Made by a program: the position numbers and the translations under genes | Assembly: GCA_045128915.1 (NCBI GenBank) | Contig: JBGVIT010000044.1 | Coordinates: 73,326 to 137,325 of the forward strand | Direction: 5' to 3' | Length of the DNA: 64,000 nucleotides | DNA from: RGIG9115 sp045128915 | GTDB taxonomy: Bacteria; Bacillota; Clostridia; UBA1381 | Shown here: positions 42,903-51,443 of the stretch, in pieces | Numbering within the stretch: position 1 is the stretch's first letter | How the letters are laid out: each line of letters starts with the position of its first letter | The notes under the pieces: model-generated | What the model was told of the DNA's origin: nothing | What the model saw: only the letters and a program-made list of their open reading frames with translations | Database searches by the model: none

Positions 42903-43820
42903 ATGCCAATCAGAATACCTGATAAACTGCCTGCTACAACGCAGCTGCGCGGAGAGAATATTTTTGTTATGAGTGAAACAAAAGCCATGCATCAGGATAT
43001 ACGTCCTCTTAAGATTGCAATAGTTAATCTCATGCCTACAAAAATTGCAACTGAAACTCAGCTTTTAAGACTTCTCAGTAATTCTCCATTGCAGGTTGAG
43101 ATTGATTTTGTGCAGATGGACTCACACGTTTCAAAAAACACACCGGTTGAGCATTTGCAGGCATTTTATAAGTCTTTTTCTGATATCAAGCACGAAAAAT
43201 ACGATGGAATGATAATAACGGGTGCGCCCGTTGAGAATATGCCTTTTGAAGAGGTTGATTATTGGCAAGAGCTTACCGAGCTTATGGAATGGACCAAGAC
43301 GAATGTCACCTCGACGTTTCATATTTGCTGGGCAGCTCAGGCGGGATTGTATTATCACTACGGTGTGGATAAATATCCTCTTGAGAAGAAATGCTCCGGT
43401 ATATTCAAGCATAAGGTAAATCGCTCAACAGCTAAGCTTCTCAGAGGCTTTGACAATGAGTTCTATGCTCCTCATTCACGACATACGGAAGTGCGAGCAG
43501 AGGATATTAAAAAAGTGAGCGACCTTGAAATTCTTGCTGACAGCGATGAGGCAGGAGTATATATTGTGTTTACCAAAAAAGGTCGACAGATTTTCGTTAT
43601 GGGGCATTCGGAATATGATGCAAATACTTTGAGAGATGAATATTTCAGAGATTTGGATAAGGGCATGAACCCGGAAGTTCCAAAACATTATTTTCCTGAC
43701 GACAATCCCAAGAAAAAGCCGGTGGTTAAGTGGAGAAGCCATGCATCACTTCTGTTTTCTAATTGGCTGAACTACTTCGTTTACCAGATTACTCCGTACG
43801 ATATTAAAAACATAAAATAA
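42903..43820 (+). CDS. metA: Homoserine O-acetyltransferase (MetA family)
   Basis: First committed enzyme of methionine synthesis, activating the homoserine hydroxyl. The 305-residue protein keeps the MetA catalytic residues at canonical positions: Cys142 in FHICWAAQAG, His235 and Glu237 in MGHSEYD. Residue 111 is Glu (GAPVENMPF), the residue linked to acetyl-CoA use; succinyl-CoA enzymes such as E. coli MetA have Gly there. It is therefore predicted to acetylate homoserine despite the usual succinyltransferase name. AAGGAGGAA precedes the ATG. It has its own promoter and no adjacent sulfhydrylase gene. Confidence 0.94.
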   Translation: MPIRIPDKLPATTQLRGENIFVMSETKAMHQDIRPLKIAIVNLMPTKIATETQLLRLLSNSPLQVEIDFVQMDSHVSKNTPVEHLQAFYKSFSDIKHEKYDGMIITGAPVENMPFEEVDYWQELTELMEWTKTNVTSTFHICWAAQAGLYYHYGVDKYPLEKKCSGIFKHKVNRSTAKLLRGFDNEFYAPHSRHTEVRAEDIKKVSDLEILADSDEAGVYIVFTKKGRQIFVMGHSEYDANTLRDEYFRDLDKGMNPEVPKHYFPDDNPKKKPVVKWRSHASLLFSNWLNYFVYQITPYDIKNIK

Positions 43821-43877
43821 CAAAAGAACAAATACCAAAACGGTATGTGTCATAAGGCACAGAAAGGAATGATATTA

Positions 43878-45095
43878 ATGGCAGATAATGTTTATGACGT
43901 GCTTGTTGAGCGTGGACTTATCGCTCAGACAACTCATGAGAAGGAAATAAGAGAGCTTCTTAAAAATGAGAAAGTAACATTTTATATAGGCTTTGATCCA
44001 ACAGCTGACAGTTTGCATGTAGGTCACTTTTTGCAGATGGTGGTAATGCGCCATATGCAGAACTTCGGTCACCGTCCTATTGCATTGGTTGGCGGTGGAA
44101 CAGCTATGGTCGGCGATCCGTCAGGAAGAACTGATATGCGTCAGATGATGACTGTTGATACTATAAATTATAACTGTGAAAAGTTTAAGAAGCAGCTTTC
44201 ATGTATAGTTGATTTTTCAGACGGAAAAGCTATCATGGTCAACAATGCAGATTGGCTCAGAAACCTTAATTACATTGAGTTTTTGAGAGATATCGGTGCA
44301 TGCTTCTCTGTTAATAAGATGCTCACTGCAGAATGTTTTAAGCAGCGTCTTGAAAAAGGTCTTTCATTCCTTGAATTTAACTATATGCTTATGCAGAGCT
44401 ATGATTTCCTCATGCTCTCACGTGAATATGGCTGCAAGATAGAGCTTGGTGGAGATGATCAATGGAGTAATATCCTCGGTGGTATCGACCTTTGCAGAAG
44501 AAAGGATCAGAATCAGGTTTATGGTATGACCTTTACTCTGCTTACAAACAGCGAAGGTAAGAAGATGGGTAAAACTGCCAGCGGTGCAGTATGGCTTGAT
44601 CCTGAAAAGTTTGCTCCTTATGATTTCTATCAGTATTGGGTTAATGTAAACGATACAGACGTTATAAAATGCCTCAAGCTTTTGACTTTTGTACCTATGG
44701 AAGAAATAAGAGAGCTTGAAAAATTGGAAGGTCAGGAGCTTAATAAGGCTAAGAAGCTTCTGGCATATGAAGTAACAAAGCTTGTTCATGGCGAAGAAGA
44801 AGCAAATAAATGCAGGGAAGCTGCTGAAGCTGTATTTGCAAAAGGTGGCATAAGCGAGAATATGCCCACCACAGCTATACCTGACCTTGTAGGAAAAGGA
44901 ATTCTCGATGTGCTTGTAGAGTGCGGTATAGTTGCTTCAAAAGGTGAGGGCAGAAGAATTATTACCCAGAACGGACTTTCAATAAATGATGCAAAAGCTA
45001 CTGACGTTAATATGACAGTATCGGAAGATATGATAATTGACGGCAGTATGATAATCAAAAAGGGTAAGAAGGTATTCCATAGAGTAACATTATAA
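43878..45095 (+). CDS. tyrS: Tyrosyl-tRNA synthetase
   Basis: Class I synthetase, 406 codons including stop. The HIGH-type motif is LHVGHF (about 47-52), the KMSKS-type motif is KKMGKTASG (about 228-236), and the C-terminal S4 RNA-binding domain covers about 335-400 (GRRIITQNGLSINDAKATD). The long TyrRS type with FDPTADSLHVGH is normal for anaerobic Firmicutes. ATG 43878 lies about 9 nt after AAAGGA; the 11-residue longer frame has none. The 57-nt gap to metA carries no T-box, so it may be cotranscribed with metA. Confidence 0.96.
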   Translation: MADNVYDVLVERGLIAQTTHEKEIRELLKNEKVTFYIGFDPTADSLHVGHFLQMVVMRHMQNFGHRPIALVGGGTAMVGDPSGRTDMRQMMTVDTINYNCEKFKKQLSCIVDFSDGKAIMVNNADWLRNLNYIEFLRDIGACFSVNKMLTAECFKQRLEKGLSFLEFNYMLMQSYDFLMLSREYGCKIELGGDDQWSNILGGIDLCRRKDQNQVYGMTFTLLTNSEGKKMGKTASGAVWLDPEKFAPYDFYQYWVNVNDTDVIKCLKLLTFVPMEEIRELEKLEGQELNKAKKLLAYEVTKLVHGEEEANKCREAAEAVFAKGGISENMPTTAIPDLVGKGILDVLVECGIVASKGEGRRIITQNGLSINDAKATDVNMTVSEDMIIDGSMIIKKGKKVFHRVTL

Positions 45096-45127
45096 AAAAA
45101 CAGCGTAGCATTTGCTACGCTGTTTTT
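45096..45127. terminator. Bidirectional terminator, tyrS/tmcAL
   Basis: A perfect 14-bp stem (45096-45109 with 45114-45127), A-run on the left and T-run on the right. It overlaps the stop codon of the minus-strand gene. Confidence 0.92.
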
Positions 45128-46298
45128 ATATCATCATAGGTGAGTTTATAAAATCCGCACCTGATGTTTTGTAATCAGGCAAATCCGTACTCAAAGCCCA
45201 TATGTCAGTTGCAAGTACATCCTTTTCAAACATAAGATTGTCTTGCTTGAAATCAGCTGTTTTGGTGATAATGGGGAGCTTGGAATTTGATTTAATTACT
45301 CCAAGCAGCTCCCGGCCTTTGCTTGTTGCACCGAGAACTCTTATATAGCTTGGCGGCTTTTTTGAAAAATCTTCTGTAATCCCAAGAAGTGACGACAGTA
45401 TAATGCGCCTTATTTTTGCTTTTGTATATCGCTTTGTTGAACATTCATCTGCAATTCGTTCTATTGTAGAGTATTTTCTTGCCGCATCATAAATTCTGTT
45501 TTCAAGACCTTCGCCGCATTCCAGAGTTCTGCTTAGCACGTTTGCTCCATTTTGCCTTATAAAGCAGACAGCTGCCGTGTCAAGTCTGCTTATATTGTGT
45601 TTTGGTACAGCTTTAAATATATCATATACATCTGCCGGCATGTGTTCTTTTACCTTGTGTGAGTCAATATTTGCGCGTATAGCGGAAGCAGACGCTGTTT
45701 GAGAATTAATATCAATACTTTTGTAATCAGCACCTTGTCGTCTGTGGGTAATAGGTGTAATGGAACTTCCTGACAGTATCAGGTGTTTTATATATTCTAC
45801 TGCAAGTATATTGTTGGGACTGTTCAAAATTCCCTCAGGGATATACTCTGAAAAAACAGCCTCTCTTGCCGATGCATATGAACGGCCTGATTTAAGCAGA
45901 GCTTTTATTTGCTTTTTTTGTTCCGGAGTTTCTCCTATAAGCTGCTGTGCGGCTTTTTTCAGAATTTCAATATCACCGCACTCCGAACCAAAGCTTATGG
46001 CATCAACACAGCCAAGACTGTTAAGAATACTGACTCCGCCAAAAGCAAATCTTTCTGCTGTGTTCATAGCAAAAACAGTTGGTAGCTCAATAACTAAATC
46101 AGCACCGCAAATCAACGCCGATTTAGCTCTTGACCATTTATCTGTTATGGCTACGTCCCCTCTTTGAGTAAATGAGCCGCTCATTACCACAACAGTTGTA
46201 TCAAAAGTTTCTTTTACCATATCAAGCTGGTACTTATGCCCATTGTGAAATGGATTATATTCTGCGATTATTCCGCAGACCTTATTTTTATTTGTCAT
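45126..46298 (-). CDS. tmcAL: tRNA(Met) cytidine acetate ligase
   Basis: A 390-residue enzyme that uses ATP and acetate to acetylate C34 of elongator tRNA(Met) (YlbM/DUF795 family). The nucleotidyltransferase start GIIAEYNPFHNGHKYQL (about 9-25) carries the HxGH-type ATP motif. VVMSGSFTQRGDVAITDKWSRAKSAL (about 37-62), FGSECGD and SPNNILAVEYIKHL are family signatures. A C-terminal RNA-binding region includes KRYTKAKIRRIILSSLLGI. It is convergent with tyrS and divergent from nifS. Confidence 0.93.
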   Translation of the reverse strand: MTNKNKVCGIIAEYNPFHNGHKYQLDMVKETFDTTVVVMSGSFTQRGDVAITDKWSRAKSALICGADLVIELPTVFAMNTAERFAFGGVSILNSLGCVDAISFGSECGDIEILKKAAQQLIGETPEQKKQIKALLKSGRSYASAREAVFSEYIPEGILNSPNNILAVEYIKHLILSGSSITPITHRRQGADYKSIDINSQTASASAIRANIDSHKVKEHMPADVYDIFKAVPKHNISRLDTAAVCFIRQNGANVLSRTLECGEGLENRIYDAARKYSTIERIADECSTKRYTKAKIRRIILSSLLGITEDFSKKPPSYIRVLGATSKGRELLGVIKSNSKLPIITKTADFKQDNLMFEKDVLATDIWALSTDLPDYKTSGADFINSPMMI

Positions 46299-46404
46299 AA
46301 TAAACTACCTTTTCTTTCAGATGTGTTTATTATACAATAAAAAAACTAAATTGTATATATTTTTTTGAAATTTCAAATAATATTTTCGTGTTTTTGAAAT
46401 AGTA

Positions 46405-46433
46405 TTGACATTCTAAGGAAAAATAAGTATAAT
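46405..46433 (+). promoter_or_regulatory. nifS-nifU promoter
   Basis: TTGACA (46405-46410), 17 bp, TATAAT (46428-46433). It leaves an AT-rich leader of about 75 nt before the start. The 218-bp gap to tmcAL (46299-46516) holds no other gene; a TATAAT on the minus strand (46334-46329) may serve tmcAL. Confidence 0.8.
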
Positions 46434-46516
46434 ATTACTTGGTGTAGATTATGTAAAAAAAGCTGTATTTTGCTTTATTATAAAAATAAAAATTAACCGG
46501 AACGGAGAGATTGATT

Positions 46517-47701
46517 TTGCGCAGTGTATATATGGACAATAACGCTACAACAAGAGTCAGCGAAGAAGTCCTTGAAGCCATGATTCCCCATTACGTTCAA
46601 AATTGGGGTAATGCGTCATCTAAGTTTTATAAAATAGGCTCTGATGCCCAGGCTGCCGTTACAGAGGCTCGTGAAAGTGTAGCGAAAAATCTTGGTGCAA
46701 AGACCAACGAAATATATTTTACCGGCTCAGGCTGTGAGGCGGATAATTGGGCGATTAAAGGTATTGCGTTTGCAAATAAAGGTAAAGGCAACCATATTAT
46801 AACATCATCCATTGAACATCATGCAATTCTCAATACTTGTCATTGGCTGGAAAAGCATGGGTTTGAAGTAACATATCTTCCTGTTGATTCGGAGGGAAGA
46901 GTTTCGCCGGAAAGCGTTGAAAATGCTATAACAGAAAATACTATTTTAATCAGCATAATGATGGTTAATAATGAAATCGGTACAATTCAGCCTATACGTG
47001 AAATAAGCGAAATTGCAAAATCTCATAAGGTTCTTTTCCACACAGATGCAGTTCAGGCAGTCGGTCATATGCCGGTAGATGTTAGCGAACTTGGAGTGGA
47101 TTTGCTTTCACTTTCTGCTCATAAATTTCACGGCCCTAAAGGCGTGGGTGTATTGTACGTAAGAAATGGTGTCAAAATAGACAACCTTATTCATGGCGGC
47201 GGTCAGGAAAGAGGCAAAAGAGCGGCTACTGAAAATGTGCCGGGCATCGTTGGTCTTGCAAAGGCTTTGGAAATCAGCGTGGCGAAGATGGAAGAAAACA
47301 CGGCACATTGTTTGAAGCTTCGGGAAAAGCTTATAGCCGGAATAGAAAGCTCTATACCATATACAAGACTTAACGGCTCAAGAACAGAAAGAGCATGCGG
47401 TAATGTTAATTTCTCTTTCAGATTTATTGAGGGCGAGTCAATACTTATGATGCTCAATATGTATGGTATTGCAGCATCGAGTGGAAGTGCCTGCGCATCA
47501 GGCGACCTTGATCCTTCGCATGTGCTTCTTGCAATAGGACTGCCTCATGAAATAGCGCATGGCTCTATAAGACTTAGCATCAGTAATGAAACAACGGAGG
47601 AAGACGTTGATTATGTGCTTGAAGTGCTTCCTAACATAGTACAAAGACTCCGCGAGATGTCACCGTTGTACGAAAAGGTTCAGAAAGGAATTGATTTATA
47701 A
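46517..47701 (+). CDS. nifS: Cysteine desulfurase (NifS/IscS)
   Basis: PLP enzyme that takes sulfur from cysteine for Fe-S clusters. VYMDNNATT opens the fold, SIEHHAIL (about 95-102) stacks on the cofactor, the PLP lysine is in LSAHKFHGPKG (about 202), and the active cysteine is in SSGSACASGDLDPSHVL (about 326), on the long loop typical of class I NifS. The preferred start is TTG 46517, 8 nt after GGAGAG; a TTG two codons earlier is an alternative. The stop overlaps the nifU ATG by one base, so the pair is cotranslated. Confidence 0.95.
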   Translation: MRSVYMDNNATTRVSEEVLEAMIPHYVQNWGNASSKFYKIGSDAQAAVTEARESVAKNLGAKTNEIYFTGSGCEADNWAIKGIAFANKGKGNHIITSSIEHHAILNTCHWLEKHGFEVTYLPVDSEGRVSPESVENAITENTILISIMMVNNEIGTIQPIREISEIAKSHKVLFHTDAVQAVGHMPVDVSELGVDLLSLSAHKFHGPKGVGVLYVRNGVKIDNLIHGGGQERGKRAATENVPGIVGLAKALEISVAKMEENTAHCLKLREKLIAGIESSIPYTRLNGSRTERACGNVNFSFRFIEGESILMMLNMYGIAASSGSACASGDLDPSHVLLAIGLPHEIAHGSIRLSISNETTEEDVDYVLEVLPNIVQRLREMSPLYEKVQKGIDL

Positions 47702-48132
47702 TGTATAGTGAAAAAGTAATGGACCATTTTGCAAACCCCAGAAACGTTGGGGAGATTGAAAACGCCAATGCCGTAGGAGAGGTTGGCAACGCTAAATGCG
47801 GCGATATTATGAAAATATATATGGATATTCAGGACGACATAATAAAAGACGTTAAGTTCAAAACCTTTGGCTGCGGTGCTGCAATAGCCACAAGTTCAAT
47901 GGCTACCGAAATGGTAAAGGGTAAGACAGTCGAAGAAGCTCTTGCGCTTACAAATAAAGCTGTAATGGAAGCTCTTGACGGACTTCCCACAGAAAAGGTT
48001 CATTGTTCAGTTCTTGCAGAGGAAGCTATCCGAAGTGCTATTGAAGACTATAACAAACGCAGAGGCGTTCAGACTGAGGACAATAGCTGTGGCTTCTGCT
48101 GTAAAAAATGTCAGAAGCATGAAAATGAATAA
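47701..48132 (+). CDS. nifU: Fe-S cluster scaffold NifU/IscU
   Basis: A 143-residue IscU-type scaffold. The three cluster cysteines are present: GNAKCGD (about 33), FGCGAAIA (about 60) and VHCSVLAE (about 101), with Asp in KCGDIM. A C-terminal extension of about 15 residues carries five further cysteines (CGFCC, KKC), longer than plain IscU but without the NifU thioredoxin-like domain. The gene is translationally coupled to nifS. A terminator follows. Confidence 0.94.
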   Translation: MYSEKVMDHFANPRNVGEIENANAVGEVGNAKCGDIMKIYMDIQDDIIKDVKFKTFGCGAAIATSSMATEMVKGKTVEEALALTNKAVMEALDGLPTEKVHCSVLAEEAIRSAIEDYNKRRGVQTEDNSCGFCCKKCQKHENE

Positions 48133-48149
48133 TATTTAAAAAGTGGATA

Positions 48150-48180
48150 GGGGATGTTGCCACAAGCGACATTCCCTTTT
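48150..48180 (+). terminator. Terminator after nifU
   Basis: An 11-bp stem with two G-U pairs (48150-48160 with 48166-48176), then TTTTAATAAT. Confidence 0.75.
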
Positions 48181-48199
48181 AATAATAGAGGTGTACATA

Positions 48200-49399
48200 A
48201 TGAATTATAATCTTACTGTCAGAATCTGCGGAATGTCATATCTGGTTCAGGGAATACTCAATAACTTTCTGCCGCTTTTATTTTTGAGATTTGGTGCGGA
48301 GTTTGGAATATCTTTTGATAAAATATCGTTCCTAATTATGATAAATTTTGGCATACAAATGATAGTTGATTATTTAAGTGCCAAGCTGGTTGATTATTTC
48401 GGATACCGCAAAAGCGCAGTTGCAAGTCAGTTCCTTTCAGCAGTTGGGCTTATAGGACTTGCTGTTCTGCCTGCAATTTTAGGTGATGCATATACTGCCA
48501 TTGTAATATCGGTAGTGTTGTATGCTGTGGGAAGCGGACTTATAGAAACTGTCGGAAGTCCCATTGTTCAGGCTTTGCCTATTGATAATAAGGACGCCCG
48601 TATGAGTATGCTCCATTCGTATTATTGCTGGGGCCATGTTTCGGTAGTAATTGCATCAAGTCTGTTTTTTGTGATATTCGGTATAGAAAATTGGAGAATA
48701 CTTGCGTGTTTGTGGGCGACTGTTCCCATAATTATAATGTTCTTTTTCTTTAAAGTACCCATGTGTTCCCTTGCAGAACAAGGAAGAATCATTGGAGGCA
48801 GACAAATGATAAAGCTTCCGGTGTTCTGGCTGTTGTTTGTTCTTATGTTCTGTGCCGGTGCTTCGGAAATGGGAATAAGCCAATGGGTTTCTACATTTGC
48901 AGAAGCTGGACTTGGAATAAATAAGGCTCTGGGTGATTTGGCAGGCACTTGCCTTTTTGCTGTTCTTATGGGCAGTTCAAGAGTTGTATATGCAAAATTC
49001 AGTCACAAGTTTGAGCTTTCAAAATTTATGCTGGCAAGTGGCAGTATGTGCTTTGTGTGTTATGCCGTTGCCGCTTTGTCGAACAACCCCATAGTATCGC
49101 TTGTTGCGTGTATTTTGTGCGGTGCTACTGTGGGTATAATGTGGCCGGGACTATACAGCATATCAACCGTTGCAATAAAAGGTGGCGGAACGGGACTTTT
49201 TGCATACCTTGCTCTTGCGGGCGATTTAGGCTGCACCGGTGGTCCGGGAGTGCTTGGTTTGGTTGCGGACACGTTTTTGGGTGACCTGAGAGCAGGAATA
49301 CTTGCATCTTCCGTATTTCCTCTCTTATTTGTGGTATTGCTTAGTATTCTTCTTAAAAATAACAGAAAGGCATGTAACGTAGATGAGGATAATAATTGA
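48200..49399 (+). CDS. MFS transporter (sugar/fucose-permease-like)
   Basis: A 399-residue major-facilitator protein with 12 hydrophobic spans. The loop DYFGYRKSAVASQFLSAVG (about 62-80) is the MFS loop 2-3 motif, and ETVGSPIVQALPIDNKDARMSMLHSYYCWGHV (about 115-146) resembles FucP/YbjJ-type carriers. The substrate is unknown. ATG 48200 lies about 6 nt from AGAGGTG. The longer frame runs through the nifU terminator and is rejected. The 3' end overlaps plsX by 17 nt, an unusual link between a carrier and lipid synthesis. Confidence 0.85.
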   Translation: MNYNLTVRICGMSYLVQGILNNFLPLLFLRFGAEFGISFDKISFLIMINFGIQMIVDYLSAKLVDYFGYRKSAVASQFLSAVGLIGLAVLPAILGDAYTAIVISVVLYAVGSGLIETVGSPIVQALPIDNKDARMSMLHSYYCWGHVSVVIASSLFFVIFGIENWRILACLWATVPIIIMFFFFKVPMCSLAEQGRIIGGRQMIKLPVFWLLFVLMFCAGASEMGISQWVSTFAEAGLGINKALGDLAGTCLFAVLMGSSRVVYAKFSHKFELSKFMLASGSMCFVCYAVAALSNNPIVSLVACILCGATVGIMWPGLYSISTVAIKGGGTGLFAYLALAGDLGCTGGPGVLGLVADTFLGDLRAGILASSVFPLLFVVLLSILLKNNRKACNVDEDNN

Positions 49400-50375
49400 T
49401 GCATTCGGTGGCGATAAATGTCCCGATGCTCCCGTCAAAGCTGCAATTTCTGCAGTAAAAAAGCATGACTTAAGTATAACACTTGTAGGTGATGAGAAAT
49501 TATTAAAGGATTTGCTTTCTGCTTATGGCTGTACAGATAAACGTATAAGCATAGTTCATGCACCTGATATTATAACAAATTTTGAAAAACCCGTAGAAGC
49601 TGTAAGGCACAAGAAAAATTCTTCTGTTGTAGCGGGAGCAGAACTTCTTGCAAGAGGTGACGGTGATGCTTTTGTTTCTGCCGGAAATACCGGTGCGGTT
49701 CTGGCTGCGTCACTATTTAACATCGGCAGAATTAAAGGAATCAGACGCCCTGCTCTTGCAGTTTTACTTCCGTCAGTTAATGGAAAAACATTGCTCCTCG
49801 ACTGTGGTGCGAACACAAGCTGTAAGCCTTGCGACTTATATAACTTTGCGCTTATGGGAAATGCCTATATGCAGAAGATTGAAAACATTTTAAATCCTGC
49901 TGTGGCTCTTCTTTCAAACGGCACAGAGGCGGGCAAGGGGGATGCTTTGGTTCAGGAAGTGTATCCGATGCTTTGTGAGTCAGACCTTAATTTTGTAGGA
50001 AATGTAGAAGGTCGTGATATAAATCTTGGAAATGCTGACGTAATAATATGTGACGGCTTTTCCGGAAATATTGCGCTTAAGGCTGTGGAGGGTTCTGCGA
50101 AACTTATAACACAACAGCTAAAAGAAATATTGTTAAAAAATAAGCTTGTGGCATTATTACTTAAAAACAAAATAAAAAAACTGACCTCTCAGTTCGATTA
50201 TAAAGCTTATGGCGGTGCCGTCTTGCTTGGGATAAAAAAACCGGTTATAAAGGCTCATGGTTCATCGGATGAAAACAGCTTCGAAGCTGCTATAAATCAG
50301 GCGGTGCAATGGGTTTTGACTGATGCTGACAGCTATATAGAAAATATGATAAAAAACATTGACGTTTCCATGTGA
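49383..50375 (+). CDS. plsX: Phosphate acyltransferase PlsX
   Basis: Makes acyl-phosphate from acyl-ACP for phospholipid synthesis. IIIDAFGGDKCPDAPVKAA (about 3-21), EAVRHKKNSSVVAGAELLARGDGDAFVSAGNTGAVLAA (about 73-110), RPALAVLLPS, DCGANTSCKP and NVEGRDINLGNADVIICDGFSGNIALK are the family signatures. The length of 330 is normal. It starts within the MFS gene; AGAAAGG lies some 15 nt before the ATG, so initiation may depend on coupling. The plsX-acpP-rnc order is canonical. Confidence 0.96.
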   Translation: MRIIIDAFGGDKCPDAPVKAAISAVKKHDLSITLVGDEKLLKDLLSAYGCTDKRISIVHAPDIITNFEKPVEAVRHKKNSSVVAGAELLARGDGDAFVSAGNTGAVLAASLFNIGRIKGIRRPALAVLLPSVNGKTLLLDCGANTSCKPCDLYNFALMGNAYMQKIENILNPAVALLSNGTEAGKGDALVQEVYPMLCESDLNFVGNVEGRDINLGNADVIICDGFSGNIALKAVEGSAKLITQQLKEILLKNKLVALLLKNKIKKLTSQFDYKAYGGAVLLGIKKPVIKAHGSSDENSFEAAINQAVQWVLTDADSYIENMIKNIDVSM

Positions 50376-50387
50376 ATATGATAGAAT
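50359..50387 (+). promoter_or_regulatory. acpP promoter
   Basis: TTGACG (50359-50364), 17 bp, TAGAAT (50382-50387), extended TGA. It overlaps the last codons of plsX and gives acpP extra transcription. Confidence 0.75.
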
Positions 50388-50423
50388 ATAATAGGTATTG
50401 TTTAAGCTTAAGGAGGTACGCAT

Positions 50424-50654
50424 ATGAATGATTTTGAACGATTGGTAAAAGTTATTTCCGAACAGCTTGGCGTGGACGAAGCATCAGTCACACCGGACAC
50501 GTCATTTGCAGATGATCTGGGCGCTGATTCTCTGGACGTTGTAGAGCTTGTTATGGGTGTTGAAAACGAGTTTGACATAGATATTCCGGACGAAGATGTG
50601 GAAAATATGGTTGTGGTCAGCGATGTTCTTGACTACATAAAAGAAAATATGTAA
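50424..50654 (+). CDS. acpP: Acyl carrier protein
   Basis: A 76-residue acidic carrier of fatty-acid intermediates. The phosphopantetheine serine is Ser36 in LGADSLDVVELVM. The strong ribosome site AAGGAGG lies about 8 nt before ATG, fitting a highly expressed protein. It has its own promoter and terminator-like hairpin. Confidence 0.97.
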   Translation: MNDFERLVKVISEQLGVDEASVTPDTSFADDLGADSLDVVELVMGVENEFDIDIPDEDVENMVVVSDVLDYIKENM

Positions 50655-50661
50655 CATACAA

Positions 50662-50690
50662 TATGTGAGGCGGACAAGCCGCCTCACATA
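50662..50690 (+). terminator. Hairpin after acpP
   Basis: A perfect 12-bp GC-rich stem (50662-50673 with 50679-50690) around ACAAG. The T-run is poor, so partial readthrough to rnc is likely. Confidence 0.6.
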
Positions 50691-50762
50691 TAGGATTCTC
50701 TGTTTTTGAATGTTCTTATTAATATGAGAAAATTCAAAGCCAGAGAAGCAGGAGGTTGAATT

Positions 50763-51443
50763 ATGGAAAATTTTGATTCGGTTTACAAGCAAATCGGATA
50801 CAGCTTTAAAGATTCCAAGCTTCTCAGACGTGCTTTGACTCATAGCTCTTATGCTAATGAAAATGGTTGTCGTGATAATGAACGCCTTGAGTTTTTAGGT
50901 GATTCCGTGCTTGGAATTATTATAACCGAGGTGCTTTACAAAAAATACGAAAATTCAGACGAAGGCGGTCTTTCAAAGATGAGGGCAAGCCTTGTATGTG
51001 AACAATCACTTGAGGAGATTGCCCGTACAATAGAGCTTGGCAATCTCATATATCTTGGAAAGGGCGAGGAAAGAACCGGTGGCAGAAACAGAGCATCTGT
51101 CGTGTCCGACGCTTTCGAAGCATTGATTGCAGCCATATATCTCGACAGCGATATGGAAACAGTTCGCAAATGGGTTCTGAATATAATGGGCGATAAGATT
51201 GTTCATCTCAGAAGCGATGAATATTTTGGCGACTACAAAACAAGGCTTCAGGAAATCGTACAAAGCTCCGGCATGTCAAGAATTGTTTACAGCGTTGTGG
51301 ACGAGCAAGGTCAGGACCACATGAAGCAGTTCACCGTTTCAGTAACAGTTGGGGGTAAAGAGCTTGGCAGAGGTAAGGGCTTCAGCAAAAAAGAAGCTGA
51401 ACAAAAGGCGGCTCATGCTGCAGTAGGCAGGCTTACCAAATGA
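50763..51443 (+). CDS. rnc: Ribonuclease III
   Basis: Double-strand RNA nuclease of 226 residues. The catalytic signature NERLEFLGDSVLG (about 39-51) and DAFEALIAAIYLD (about 117-129) bear the metal-binding acids; the C-terminal dsRNA-binding domain covers about 155-225 (DYKTRLQEIVQ and KKEAEQKAAHAAV). It overlaps the next gene by 4 nt (ATGA). Confidence 0.97.
   Translation: MENFDSVYKQIGYSFKDSKLLRRALTHSSYANENGCRDNERLEFLGDSVLGIIITEVLYKKYENSDEGGLSKMRASLVCEQSLEEIARTIELGNLIYLGKGEERTGGRNRASVVSDAFEALIAAIYLDSDMETVRKWVLNIMGDKIVHLRSDEYFGDYKTRLQEIVQSSGMSRIVYSVVDEQGQDHMKQFTVSVTVGGKELGRGKGFSKKEAEQKAAHAAVGRLTK

Noticed and set aside
43821..43877. T-box before tyrS
   Set aside because: Only 57 nt separate the genes, with no specifier loop, T-box sequence or terminator.
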